From contig CM077648.1 in NCBI GenBank assembly GCA_039707465.1, forward strand, positions 18,325,619-18,389,618: a DNA stretch of 64,000 nucleotides, given 5' to 3'. A model generated the notes under the pieces. It made no database searches. It was not told the origin of the DNA and was given only the letters and a program-made list of their open reading frames with translations. Shown piece after piece: positions 32,631 to 43,300 of the stretch. Within the stretch, counting starts at the first letter, position 1, and the number at the start of each line of letters is the position of its first letter. The stretch comes from Rhabdophis nuchalis (lineage: Eukaryota; Chordata; Lepidosauria; Squamata; Natricidae). The position numbers and the translations under genes are program-made.

Positions 32631-32752
32631 ATCTGAAAAATAGCAATAGCACTTAGACTTCGCAGTGCTTTACAGCCCTCTCAGCGGTTTACAATGTCAG
32701 CATGTTGCTCCCAACGATCTGGGTCCTCATTTTATCATCCTCAGAAGGATGG

Positions 32753-33012
32753 AACGCACTTTTTTCATTTAGCTGGCCTGGCTTAACGTCCGAGACTATG
32801 TTACTGACTGGTTTAATCTGAATTAGGTTTTAACAATGGGGTTTTAAATTGGTTTTAGCACAGCTTTGGGTTAATTTAATAAGTTTTTAGAGTATTTATG
32901 ACATATTTATTATTTGTACTTGTTTATATGCGTATTTTTATCTTCCCTGTGCACCGCCCCGAGTCCCTTCTGGGAGAGTGGCGCGGTATATAAATGTAAT
33001 AAAATGAAATGA
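32753..33012 (+). mobile_element. L2-type 3' end inserted in the SINE, plus orientation
   Basis: Begins with a LAGLA-type C-terminus (CATTTAGCTGGCCTGGCTTA), has the 3' motif GCACCGCCCCGAGTCCC and GCGGTATATAAATG, and ends in an AAATG tail. An ATGGAA stretch on both sides is the likely target duplication. Confidence 0.8.
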
Positions 33013-33121
33013 AATGAAAATGGAAGGCTGAGTCAACCTTGAGCCTTGTGAGATTCAAACCGCCAAATTGCAGGCAGCCAGCAGTCAGCAGAAATAGCCT
33101 CCAGTACTGGTTTCTAACCAC

Positions 33122-33546
33122 TAATAATAATAATAATAATTTAATTTCTATCCCGCTCTCTCTCCCCAAGGGGACTCGAGGCGGGGCACAGGCAATTAAA
33201 AATACAAATAGACCACAAACAAATACAAAATACAAAGTTAAAAATAAATTAAATAAATCCTGCGCTAAAACCCATAACTAAACTAAAAATTACCCCTAAA
33301 AAACCCTGACCTAAAAAGAGACTACCCAAGGCCGGCCAGACGAAAAAAGTGCGTCTTTAATTTTAAGCGGAAGGAGCGGAGGTCCGTGGTTGTCCTGATA
33401 TCGGGGGGAAGGTCATTCCAGAGGGCTGGGCCCGCCACAGAGAAGGCCCTTCCCCTGGGCGTCGCCCGCTGACAAAGTCTAGTGGACGGCACCCGGAGAA
33501 GTCCCTCTCTGTGGGAGCGAATCGGCCGTGAGGATGTATGGGGCAG
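33122..33546 (-). mobile_element. L2-type 3' end inserted in the same SINE, minus orientation
   Basis: (TAA)n tail at 33122-33140, then L2 3' UTR and the last 80 codons (RILPHTSSRPIRSHREG to KLKTHFFRLAGLG). Nearly identical to 10013-10460. CCACT on both sides fits a short target duplication. Confidence 0.9.
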
Positions 33547-33576
33547 GATCCGATCCCACTGTGTCACTGCGGCTCA

Positions 33577-34290
33577 AAATCACTAGATTTTGTAAGCAGT
33601 AATATATAGCATGGATGTATTGACGAGGGATAGTTGGAAAATTAAGATTATCTCTTCCTCAAACCCTAAATATGCTGGGTAGTTGTGGAAAAAGGGTAAT
33701 TTACTTTACAATGTGTTGAATTGAAATTCCTGAGCTTTCTACACAGAAGCATCATTTCAGAAAATTCTGCAGTTGTTCGACATATAGAATACAGTAGCAA
33801 ATTGAGCACCTTTTGTTCATCATTAAAAGGATTTTGTTTTGTTGACAGCACTGGGCTGTCACAATTGCAAGATCTGAACCCTTATTAAATCAAATTAATT
33901 ATGATTTTTTTTCAGTTGGGAGGATTAGAGTTAACAGTAGGATTACGATTAAAACAGATAAGAAGTGCAGATAAGAGCTTTTTGGAGACAACTAAAACAA
34001 CTAAGGGTTCAGCATGGGCAGCATGAGATAGACTTTAGTGACATTTTAAGGTGGTTTCATTATTGAGAGTGATATGCAGCTGCTACACTTATTCTCTTGG
34101 TTTACAGTTTGTAGAATGTAATTTTGAAAAAAAAAATATTTAATAATGACTGCCCGTATTTTTATAATGATTGTGTTTGAAATGATTGTTTTAACATTGT
34201 TATTTTACTTGATTTTTTTTAATGACACCTAGAGTTACTTTAGGTAAGATAGCAGCTAGATAAATTTGAAAGATCGATAAATAGATTGAT
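33577..34290. other. No gene or repeat recognised
   Basis: AT-rich, repeat-poor sequence. Confidence 0.35.
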
Positions 34291-34355
34291 GATGGATGGA
34301 TGGATGGATGGATGGATGGATGAACAGATCAGACAGACAGACAGAGACAGACAGA
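34291..34355. repeat. (GGAT)n and (CAGA)n short arrays
   Basis: About seven GGAT units then about six CAGA units separated by a short linker. Confidence 0.9.
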
Positions 34356-35092
34356 CTAATAATGAGTAGGAAGTATGCTGAAGAGTCCTCAAATATCATT
34401 TAATCTTACTCCATGCTAATTGCTAATACAGGAAATTAAAACTTAATTTAGAAATCTACAATGCTGAATACTATTGTAACTAGCTTTTACCAGCCTAAAC
34501 ATATGTAACCCTTTTGACTTTCCCTAATAAAATTTGTTGCCCAGTTGCACTGATGTTTGGCACTGCCTAAATCCTGTAACTGTTGCTTTCTTAAACTTGT
34601 TAAACTGCTGCTGTGCTGTTTTCCAATTGCGTGGTAGTGCTTCTTTCTTTACTTTTTGATTATTTTGTTTCAACAGTAATACTTCAACTACTTTTGGTAT
34701 AGTACCCTATATACAAAGAGTATGGAAAAGGCAAAGTCATAATAGTAAACCTCAATTAAAAAGTATGTGCTTTTATCTATTCTCTGAATAGATAAACACT
34801 GCTGTGCTTTTATTCTGTTACTAGTGAATCTAGCCTCACTAATGAGTTAATGAATAGTCCCTTTGGCTGCAGAAAAATCTATTTTTCTCAAGACTGAGAA
34901 ATTGTGTCCTGATGCAAAACTGAAGCTGGACATATAAGCATTCTAGATATGAATGAGATCATGCACCTTTTAACTTATTTTTTTTTAAAAAGTTTTTTGC
35001 AAGTGACATTAAATCTGGAAAAAGAAACTGTGAGACATTCACAGTTACTCTATGAATGAGAAGTGGGGATTAATCCTTAATGCATTTCTCTT
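34356..35092. other. No gene recognised
   Basis: Repeat-free AT-rich stretch with no domain-bearing frame. Confidence 0.35.
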
Positions 35093-35100
35093 ACGCAAAT

Positions 35101-35269
35101 CAGTGGTAGGTTCTTACTGGTTCGGCACAGGCCTGCCATGCCCCCAAGCCATAGGTGCCGCCATCTTATTTTTTGCTTCTGCACATGGGCAGAACAATTT
35201 TTATTGCACTGTGCATATGCACGGAGCGCGCCCATGAATGAACCAGCAGTGGTGCCTGCCGGAACCCTG
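35101..35269 (+). mobile_element. hAT-type MITE, degraded
   Basis: Starts CAGTGGTAGGTTCTTACTGG and ends GCCGGAACCCTG. Flanks ACGCAAAT and ATGCAAAC match 6 of 8. Interior AATTTTTATTGCACTGTGC with GCATATGCAC steps. Confidence 0.7.
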
Positions 35270-35277
35270 ATGCAAAC

Positions 35278-35674
35278 CATACATATTTTTATATGTCTCC
35301 TAAAATATGGATTAAAACATAATATAGCCCTTTTTTTTAACAGAAAGTAAATGTTCAGTTTCCCTGAATATTAAGTAAAAATCTAGTAATTTATGCCATA
35401 TTGATTAAATAGTTGGAAATTGTTAATTGAACCACCCCTGTGTTCCTTGTAAAATCAGCATTGATCTTTCTTTATGCTACTGTTTTTCCATACTATTTAG
35501 ACTTTATTCCCTCATGAACAGGACTAAATTACATATTAAGGTTTTTATAATTCGATTTATGAGAGAATCAATTTAGCAGAATGTACTTGCTGTTTTCATA
35601 GATCGAAAAGTAAATAAACATGCATAGTAAAACCAATATCTATCACCTTTTATTTTACAATGAATATGTCAGTA
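35278..35674. other. No gene recognised
   Basis: AT-rich spacer between two hAT elements. Confidence 0.35.
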
Positions 35675-35682
35675 GCATAACC

Positions 35683-35817
35683 CAGGGGTCTCCAACCTTT
35701 GCAACTTTAAGTCTGAAGGACTTCAGCTCCTAGAATTCTCCAGCCAGCTCTGCTGGCTGGAGAATTCTGGGAGCTGAAGTCCTTCAGACTTAAAGTTGCA
35801 AAGGTTGGAGACCCCTG
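35683..35817. mobile_element. Foldback hAT MITE, 135 bp, perfect 8 bp target duplication
   Basis: Arms CAGGGGTCTCCAACCTTTGC and its exact inverse pair almost completely, around an AGCTCTGCTGGCT centre. The perfect duplication GCATAACC is at 35675-35682 and 35818-35825. It differs from 13376-13524 by a few bases and a 14 bp length change at the centre. Confidence 0.95.
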
Positions 35818-35886
35818 GCATAACCCATATTGGTCCTCTATATTTGTGCCAGTGAAACTAGAAAACAAAAAGCTAATAAATTGTGT

Positions 35887-35887
<1 letters not shown>

Positions 35888-35934
<47 letters not shown>

Positions 35935-35935
35935 G
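35888..35935. repeat. (TCA)n trinucleotide repeat
   Basis: About 15 TCA units; the poly-aspartate frame read from the other strand is an artefact. Confidence 0.95.
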
Positions 35936-35939
35936 TTTA

Positions 35940-36135
35940 ACCACCCCATAATCCCTTGCGGGATGGAGTCTGGGCAACTGAATGGAGCTAGCCTTTCTTG
36001 ACACCAATGTGGACACCAATGTGTTCAGCAGATATATTCTCATTGTGCCCAGAGAGAGAGAAATATCTGCCTCTATCTAGGATCAATCTCACAGCCTTCT
36101 GATTGTGAGGGGAGAGCTCCACCACTAGGCCAGCA
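35940..36135 (-). mobile_element. tRNA-derived SINE, same family as 15428
   Basis: Minus strand head: GCTGGCCTAGTGGTGGAGCT and CTGTGAGATTGATCCTAG (A and B boxes). Then GCAGATATTTCTCTCTCTGG, GGGCACAATGAGAATATATC, and an end near GCAAGGGATTATGGGG. A 14 bp ACACCAATGTGG unit is repeated at 36000-36025. Confidence 0.65.
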
Positions 36136-36491
36136 TAAAAAATACAACACATATGCCCCTACATGTGATAGTCTGAGGTAATTGGTGTAACTGCTCCTTC
36201 TTGAATGCTTAATCTCCCTTCATTTTAAATTTGACTGGACAGGCCTTCAAAGAAAAGACTTGACATAACGACTGTCCTCTCTCAGCTCTTCGAATGGAAC
36301 AGGAGCAGCCAAGCTCTTTGTAGAGAGCAGTTGAAGGATATTTTATTGGGGGGGGGGGGAGTGATAGGAGAGATTGAAGAAAAGGATTCGTGATGAGTGG
36401 GAACAGCTGTGCTTTCCAATGACCCACCACTTTTTTTCTCTCTGACTTTTTCTCCAATGAAGCAGGATACTGCAAAAGGGTAAGCATCTCA
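36136..36491. other. No gene recognised; poly-G run
   Basis: Includes a run of 11 G near 36349-36359. Frames of 80-92 codons lack domains. Confidence 0.35.
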
Positions 36492-36728
36492 CTATGAGCT
36501 GTGGTGGTGCAGTGGTTACAGTGCAGTACTGCAGGCTACTTCTGCTGACTGACGGCTGCCTGCAATTTGCCAGCTCAAATCTCATGAGGTTGACTCAGCC
36601 TTCCATCCTTCTGAAAGCAATAAAACAAAGATTCAGATTGTTGGGGGCAATATGCTGACTCTCTAAATCACTTAGGGAGGGCTGTAAAAGCACTGTGAAG
36701 CAGTATATAAGTGCAATTGCTATCTATC
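36492..36728 (+). mobile_element. MIR-like, L2-tailed tRNA SINE, full length
   Basis: Head AGCTGTGGTGGTGCAGTGGT and CCAGCTCAAATCTC (A and B boxes); middle GTTGACTCAGCCTTCCATCC; tail TTGTTGGGGGCAATATGCTG, GAAGCAGTATATAAGTGC and AATTGCTAT. Confidence 0.8.
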
Positions 36729-36733
36729 ATCTA

Positions 36734-36885
36734 CTACAAGTTTGTGAGCGTGTCCAACTTTATCTGGACAGCTGCTATGCAATTCCTCAACATATACCTG
36801 TATAGGTCAAGGAATATCTGTATAGGTCAAGGAATTGCATAGCAGCTATCTAGATGAAGTAGGACACACTAACATAAACTTGTGT
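36734..36885. repeat. Foldback repeat of about 150 bp
   Basis: The left arm reads ACAAGTTTGTGAGCGTGTCC, then TTTATCTGGACAGCTGCTAT and GCAATTCCT. The right arm is its imperfect inverse (AGGAATTGCATAGCAGCTAT, then GGACACAC...AAACTTGTG). A 16 bp CTGTATAGGTCAAGGAAT unit repeats at the centre. Likely a MITE; superfamily unknown. Confidence 0.7.
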
Positions 36886-36925
36886 GTGTGTGTGTGTGTT
36901 TGTATACATATATGTGTGTGTGTAT
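36880..36925. repeat. (GT)n repeat
   Basis: Two short GT runs separated by TATACATATA. Confidence 0.9.
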
Positions 36926-36929
36926 ATAA

Positions 36930-37078
36930 CTCCAAGTTGACTCAGCTTTCCATCCTTCTGAAGTGGGTAAAATAAGGACCCAGATTGTTGGAGGCAATAT
37001 GCTGACTCTGTAAACCGCTTAGGAAGATCTGTAAAGTACTGCAAAGTGGTATATAAGTCTAAGTGCTATTGCTATCTC
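36930..37078 (+). mobile_element. MIR-like SINE, 5' truncated
   Basis: From CCAAGTTGACTCAGCTTTCC through GAGGCAATATGCTGACTCTG and GTAAACCGCTTAGG to GGTATATAAGTCTAAGTGC and TATTGCTAT. It lacks the tRNA head. Confidence 0.8.
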
Positions 37079-37849
37079 TTTATGATGAAATGAGTCGCAA
37101 AAAGGCATGCACCTATTCCAAGGGACGTAGGTTGCCCATCATGAAATAATATATCAAGCACAAAGAACCAGAATGATACAATGAGCTGATCAAGGTTACT
37201 TTATCGTTGCATGCCTATGTACAAGAATATTGCCAGATGGACTGTATTTTCTTGGGAATAGTCAGATAAAGGTTTCAGGGATTCTGGGGAAGGTAAAATA
37301 ATGTAATCCTCCCTGCTGTGCAAGGAGTCTAAGCTCGTTCCTCCCCCTCCCCTCTTCACACCTCTCCCTACTCTAGCTGGAGAATTCCACCACAAATATA
37401 AATCCAGTAGCTGGATACGCGTGCTTCACGACAAAACTATATTATCCGGCAATGCAGGAAAATCCTATTCACTCCGGTTCAATCCGTTGGCTCAATGATG
37501 GTCAGTGATTGAAACACATAAGAGAACATCGCTTCTGCTGCCTTGAGTCTGAAAGCAGTTCTATAGGTGGAAGGCATAGACATTTTGGTGAGCTACCAAC
37601 GTTTAGTACTGTAAGGAGCCCCAGACTGCTCCTGAGTGAAGGAGTGGAACGTATGCCAGTTTGAACTGAGGTAACGGAATGTGAGGCAGCTGGCAATTGG
37701 AACAGGGTTCTTTTCGGGTGGGGAGGGGGAGTAGAACTCTTTAACATCCGAGTGTGTTAATTACTGGATAAGAAATACAAATGATCTGATGGTCATTTTG
37801 AAAAATCCTTTCTTAGCAAGCACCTAGAAGCCAAGAGGAACATACAGAC
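37079..37849. other. No gene or repeat recognised
   Basis: About 770 bp of apparently single-copy sequence. Short frames (64-81 codons) carry no domain. Confidence 0.35.
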
Positions 37850-38300
37850 CAAATTTTAGTTTTGTAGGCTTTACAGTTCTGGAGATTTCCTGAGGAGTGA
37901 GTGGCATTTGGCTTTTAGATTACTTGTAGTTGCACGTCTCAGAGTAGTCCAAACATGGTGGAGCTTCCTGGAAATTAAGAAGGAAATAATGCTACATGAA
38001 GAAGTGCTACAGTAGCATGCCCAATAGCTTCTGGTGCTATATTTCATTTCATGTAGCCAGAGGCGGTTGAATAATAACACCATTTTCTTTGTTGCAAATG
38101 TCCTTCTTCTTGTAAATTGCTGCTCAAGAAGCAGACAGGAGACAGCAACAGCTTGGCTGTGCATTAATAAGAACAGCGTTGGCCCCCTGAAATGCAGATG
38201 CATTTTAATCACAGCTTTCATCAAGGATGTCAGCAAGGTAATTTAGTGTGTTTATTTGTGATACACTTCCCATTAGGGAAGCTTGAGGAATTTGATCCTG
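37850..38300. other. Candidate conserved noncoding block
   Basis: Repeat-free with TGCATTAATAAGAACAGC, CTGAAATGCAGATGCATTTT and AATCACAGCTTTCATCAAGG. The 121-codon minus frame (37871-38236) has no recognisable domain and no codon bias that I can see. Constraint is inference. Confidence 0.35.
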
Positions 38301-38970
38301 ACAAATTTCAGGGTGTACTGATGTAAACTGTACTTTCTAAATAAATGTGGCAATGGAAAATTAACTTACTCACTAGCTTTTCCACTTCCTGAAGGCTCTG
38401 ACACATTAAAAAAAAAATTGTCTTTTGAAACAAAATACGCCTTGCGGTCTATATTTATTTTTAGAGAAATCTGCCTGAAAAAAGGAGCATATAATTGTTT
38501 ATGTTTAAATATATAGTTTCATGCAGATTTACAGGAAAACTGGATCTAAGGAAAGTGAACCTTAAATTTAAGCAAAAATAATGTGAGGAAGAATAGGACT
38601 GGCCCATTGACCTATTTTTTTAATCTTTACATTATTACTATATTAATTGTAATACTCTGGATGAAATTTGCTTGGAATGTCTGTAATGCCATCCTTTAGG
38701 TATAGGAAGGAAAGAAAAAAGGATTCACAGATCCTTTTGACTATTTTTGGATAATTCCCTAGATTGTCTTACGGTGGGAAGGAAGCCCCCTTCCTTCTAT
38801 ATTATTTGTTCCTACATTTTCCCTTTTAAATTCTCTTACTGTTCAAACTTCACATACATGAATAAATTGCCCAGCTATCTGAAACTCCATATTTATAGTG
38901 TCCATACAGTTGTAACAAATGTTTTTAAAACAAGCTTCTATACTGGGGGATATTCCAGCATAAGGAATAG
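38301..38970. other. No gene recognised
   Basis: AT-rich stretch up to a truncated SINE. Confidence 0.35.
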
Positions 38971-38978
38971 TATAAGAA

Positions 38979-39248
38979 AATCCCTAGTGCCGCGTAATGG
39001 AGTGAGCTCCCATTACTTGTCCCAGCTTCTGCCAACCTAGCAGTTTGAAAGCACCTTTAAAAATGCAAGTAGAAAAATAGGGACCGCCTTTGTTGGGAAG
39101 ATAACAGCGTTGCATGCACATTCAACGTTTAGTCATGCCGGCCACATGACCATGGAGAGTGCTGGCCCTTCGGCTTTGAAACCGAGATGATTACCGCCCC
39201 CTAGAGTCGGAAACGATTAGCACATATGTGCAAAGGGAAACTTTACCT
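38979..39248 (+). mobile_element. Sauria-type SINE, head missing
   Basis: Begins in the B-box region (ATCCCTAGTGCCGCGTAATG), continues with AGCAGTTTGAAAGCACC, TTTAGTCATGCCGGCCACAT, CCCCCTAGAGTCGG and ends GGGAAACTTTACC. TAAGAAA occurs on both sides and is the likely 7 bp target duplication. Confidence 0.85.
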
Positions 39249-39304
39249 TTAAGAAATTTAAATGAATTCCGGACTCTGTCACATAGAACATGCTAAGTAG
39301 GTCA

Positions 39305-39590
39305 AAAATAAAGGTAGTCCTCAATTTATGACCATTCATTTAGTGACCATTAAAAGTTATGACATGTGGTCCTCACACTTATGCTGAAAAAAGTGACATG
39401 TGGTCCTCACACTTATGACCATTGCAGTATCGATGCAATGATTTGAGTGCTTGGCAATTGTTGCTCATTTATGGTGAATGCAGCCTCCTGCAGTCATATG
39501 TTTGCTATTTACGACCTTCCCAGGTAGTTTCAAGCAAGGAAAGCCAATGGGGAAGCCTGCAAGAAAGGTTGTGAGTCATGGCCATATGTA
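39305..39590 (-). mobile_element. Squamate MITE relic of the CTTACGACC type
   Basis: Left end AGGTAGTCCTCAATTTATGA, then CCATTCATTTAGTGACCATT; later TGTTTGCTATTTACGACC and AAAGCCAATGGGGAAGCC. A unit TGTGGTCCTCACACTTATG is tandemly duplicated near 39365-39420. Confidence 0.65.
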
Positions 39591-39599
39591 TCTTAATTA

Positions 39600-39682
39600 A
39601 TAGAGTAGAGGACTAGAGTAGGGTAGGATGGGTAGGGTAGGGTAGGGTAGAGCAGAACAGAACAGAACAGAACAGAATACAA
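39600..39682. repeat. (TAGGG)n and (AACAG)n pentanucleotide arrays
   Basis: Around five GTAGG units followed by five AACAG units with one base changes. Not the telomere repeat TTAGGG. Confidence 0.85.
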
Positions 39683-40908
39683 GAATTTTGAAATATTTCA
39701 TGTCTTAATGACCAGACCACTAATGATTAATTTTCCTTCCCAATTGTGGTTGTAAGACGAGAATTATCTGTAGTCTAATTAGAATTTAACTAAAGCATTT
39801 TGGTGCGAAGCTGAACCACAGCCAAAACAAGTAATCCGAAGAAACAACTCAAAATTAGATGCCTGACAAATAATATTAATGACGCCAGTTTATTTAGCTA
39901 CCATTGGCTGTAAGATTAGAATATGGAAAGTATTATTTGTCCATTTTAAATGTAAGATAGGAGCATTCTAGTGTACTTTCTTCATGAAATGCAAAGGAGT
40001 TGAGTTTGAAAACATTTCCTATTGCATTAAAAAGAAGGACAAAAAGAGATGGAAATGTTAGCGTTGGTAGCTTTTTTGTGGATTGCAAAAACATAGATCC
40101 AGTTAAAAGTAATTATACACAAAAGTAGAAAAGGATGGAGAGGCGAAAGGAAACCAAGAAATGTGATTGGAAAATCCTTCTTAGATAAAGCTACCTTTAA
40201 AAGGCAGCTGTATTTGGAACAGCTTGCATGCTGTAATGATATCTTTAACACTATCAAACAACAACATCTGCCTATCCCAGATGCTTAGGAAGGACTCAAT
40301 AGGTGGATAAAAATACCAAATCAATCCTAAACATCTGGCTGACTGTGCAATGAACTGTGCAACGAACCCTAATTTATTAATCTTGCATGCGACTCTTGAT
40401 GACTCTGACTGACTCAAAAGAATCAAACAAAGAAATTGCAATAAAATCAATTAAAGATGAGAAATGACAAGCATGACAGACCAACATGATGAAAATGATT
40501 AAAATATATTTTTTAAAGAATCAGCATAGGGCAATAATATAGTAAAATGATTTTGTACGTAGCTGTTACGCTTCTAAACATTGAATTTAATATGTTTTAG
40601 GTTATCCGGATTATTTTACAGGCTTTTCTTTTTCAGAAAGGCGCAGAAGAATTGCAAGAAAATAGATTTCCACTTAAGAAATACAGCAACGACAATGAAG
40701 TTCACTTTTACACTGCATCATTGAATAAAATGTGTCACAATCCAGCAATGCAGACAAAAATTAAAATACGGAATATTTGGATTGCAATTTCAGGGCCCAG
40801 ATTTACAAGATTTACAAGAAGAAACCTGTAGGGCCAAGAGAAATAACATTGGGGCATGCCTGAGACATTCCAGGCCTATACACTAGAATAATTCATCTCC
40901 AGCAGGAT
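39683..40908. other. No gene or repeat recognised
   Basis: About 1.2 kb of AT-rich sequence. Frames of 76-89 codons on the minus strand lack domains. Confidence 0.35.
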
Positions 40909-40910
40909 TA

Positions 40911-41163
40911 CCGTATTTATTCGAGTATAACACGCAAAATTTTCTACCAAAAAAAGAAATCAAAGTTTGGGTGCGCGTTATAAACGAGGGCCGGTCCATT
41001 GAGGGCGCAGGCGAATTGTGAGTTCACACTGCGCCTTTTCCGGGCTGCAGCCACTCACTGTACGCGAGGGCGAAGAAAAAAAATGTTTTTTTATACCGAT
41101 TTTTAATCGAAAATTAGGGGTGCGCGTTATACACGTGTGCGCGTTATACTCGAATAAATATGG
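40911..41163. mobile_element. MITE with TA flanks, TATTCGAGTATAA type
   Basis: Ends CCGTATTTATTCGAGTATAA and TTATACTCGAATAAATATGG are inverted copies, with TA at 40909-40910 and 41164-41165. GCGCGTTATA motifs are repeated near both ends. 253 bp, noncoding. A related end begins at 63509. Confidence 0.8.
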
Positions 41164-41328
41164 TAATTTTTTAAAAAGGAACCCAATTCTGAGGATCTTT
41201 ACAGACTTCCGCTTTACAGACTGGCATAACAAGCCTTTGAAAAGATGAAGTGCTAGATACCAAGCGAAAAATCTGTGCCTTTAAGTTTTTCTACTTTTCA
41301 GGAAATAATTGACTTCCAAGATATACAG

Positions 41329-41440
41329 CAGGGGTAGCCAACCTTATTAACTTTAAGACTTGTGGACTTCAACTTCCAGAATTCTTTGGCCATTGTGGCT
41401 GACTGGAGAATTCTGGGAGTTGAAGTCCACAGGTCTTAAA
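41329..41440. mobile_element. Foldback hAT MITE, right end lost
   Basis: CAGGGGTAGCCAACCTTATT, then TGTGGACTTCAACTTCCAGA, and its inverse GGGAGTTGAAGTCCACAGG. The right end is replaced by unrelated sequence after 41440. Confidence 0.75.
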
Positions 41441-42456
41441 ATTTCCCAAAGGACATCTCAAAAGGTTCTGATTGGTCAGAGGACGTTATCCTGGATCTGT
41501 CCATGGTGCTGTTATATGCCTGCTTAGAGCCAAAGCAGGATAAGGAAAAAATGTCCTAGCAATTGTGTTTGACCTACTGCTTTGAGTTCCTTTGAGTTTC
41601 TTTCCTGGAGGGATTTAAAATAAACACAGACAGATGGCTATTTGTCAAGATGATGTAATTGTCTTGTGCATTGCAGATTTGACTTTGATCAGTCATTAAA
41701 GCCTCGGAGGTCTTTTTCAACATTGGGATTAAGTTTCCCTATCCGGCTAGGCTAAAGCCAAATAGTTTGATACAGTCTGTGAAACCCCTGTTATGATTTA
41801 ACTTGAATGGTGTTTACTGTGAAATGTTTAGAGGAATGAACATGCTTATGAGTCAGTTGTCATTAAAATTCCAGGATCTCAATCTTCCAAACACACATAC
41901 CATTTGCGGTTCCTTTTATTTGTATAGTTTCCTATAGGCAGAAATATTCATTAATTTAGAACCCATGCTCAATTACTAATGAGCAATTAGAAATAGAATC
42001 TATCCTTTGGATTACTGACTCTGAGTGAAGATCTTATTTGGCAACAATACTCTCTACTTTCTGCAAAAAGACGTGTGCTCATTTATAATAAATATTGGCA
42101 CAGGAATAATTTGGACAATATAGAAAAGAATTATATTTGTGCATATATATATTTAGGCAGTTGGCTTTATTGGAAACAGATGGATATATTCATCTAAATG
42201 ACTAATTACTAAATCATTTGTTTACCAACTAGCAACCATAGAAGATTCAGTGGAAAATCACACTTAGACAACATATAAAAATGCAAGAATAAATAATTAG
42301 AATTCCAGTGCCATCAACATATTGTTAGCTTCAAAGGCAGTTATTAGGAATTGCTCCTGTAATCTACAACTTGCATTTTCTAAAAACAAGAGTCTTTCAG
42401 GTATGAGCTGCAATCACTGACTAAATATACTGGATTGATTTTGAGACCTGAATTAT
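41441..42456. other. No gene or repeat recognised
   Basis: About 1 kb with no family I know and no domain-bearing frame. Confidence 0.35.
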
Positions 42457-42940
42457 ATCAAAGGTGCTTTTTCACAAGATATCTGGACTGTTGTTTTTTT
42501 CCTTGAGGAAGAAGATATTTCACTTCTCATCCAAGAAGTTTCATTGGTTCTGGCAGATTGTTGGGGGCGATGGAATGATTGGTTCTCAACTGAGGTGAAA
42601 TGTCTACCCTGTTTCCCTGAAAATAAGACCTCCCCAGATAATAAACCCACACGTGCGCTAAAATAATACCTCCCATGAAAATAAGCCCTCCACAAAAATA
42701 TCGCAGCACAGCAGCAGCCATGAAATGACCATGCTCACTGCCTCCTGCACCTCAAAAATAATAAGACCTCCCCGAAAATAAGGCCAAGTGCTTATTTCAG
42801 GGCTCAAAAGAAAATAAGATCCTGTCTTATTTTCGAGGAAACATGGTACTTCTTCTTCCTCGAGGAAAAAACAATCCAGCTGGCTTTTGAAAAAGTACCT
42901 TAGAGACAACTGTGGCCTGGATGACTGAGAATCTCCACAA
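42457..42940. repeat. AAGAAGCTTCTTC-type repeat with inverted arms, split by a MITE
   Basis: The left arm AAAGGTGCTTTTTCACAAGA, then GACTGTTGTTTTTTTCCTTG is mirrored by the right arm CTCGAGGAAAAAACAATCC, AAAAAGTACCTTAGAGACAA and GGATGACTGAGAATCTCC. This shows that the dispersed repeat at 14676, 46590 and 57595 is one arm of an inverted-repeat element. Confidence 0.7.
42607..42846. mobile_element. TA-flanked MITE, AAAATAAGAC type
   Basis: Ends CCCTGTTTCCCTGAAAATAA and CTTATTTTCGAGGAAACATGG are described here as inverted copies of CC.TGTTTCC..GAAAATAAGA. TA is on both sides (42605-42606, 42847-42848). AATAAGACCTCCCC motifs recur inside. 240 bp, noncoding. Confidence 0.8.
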
Positions 42941-43167
42941 ACAGCTGAGTTAGTTCAGACTAAGGCTGCCATTTTGGATTAAGAAACATAAAAGGCCTTA
43001 ATATTTGTTTCAGTACATATTTGACACAGGAATGTAAGAATCCAGAGGTCCAACTTAGTAATAATAATGACAATAATAAATATCCTGCTGAATGTGTGGT
43101 CACCCACAAAATAATTAATTTACCATCTCTTTTTATACATAACTTGAGATGATTCTATCAGTGACTA

Positions 43168-43300
43168 CAGATAGTTCTCACTTAACAATGCAATTGGAAC
43201 TGGAATTTCCATCAGTAATTAATGTGGTCCTAAAGCATGACATTACAATACATTGCTGATTAGCAATGGAAATCCAGCCACTTCTGGTTGATATGATTAA
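43168..43300 (+). mobile_element. MITE relic related to the CTTACGACC type
   Basis: AGTTCTCACTTAACAATGC, CAATTGGAACTGGAATTTCC, ATCAGTAATTAATGTGGTCC and TGATTAGCAATGGAAATCC fit a related family that is more degraded. Confidence 0.45.

Larger units (their letters stand above)
32632..33576 (-). mobile_element. MIR-like, L2-tailed tRNA SINE split by two L2 insertions
   Basis: Three pieces of one SINE in correct minus-strand order: tail piece 32632-32752 (AGCAATAGCACTTAGAC, then CTCAGAAGGATGGA), middle piece 33013-33121 (GGAAGGCTGAGTCAACC, CAAATTGCAGGCAGCC, TTTCTAACCACT) and head piece 33547-33576 (CCACTGTGTCACTGCGGCTC). Compare the uninterrupted copy at 44697-44935. Confidence 0.85.

Noticed and set aside
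37871..38236. 121-codon minus-strand frame
   Set aside because: No recognisable domain, and a 70-codon frame overlaps it on the other strand; more likely noncoding.
39600..39660. Interstitial telomere repeat
   Set aside because: The unit is TAGGG, not TTAGGG, and only about five units are present.
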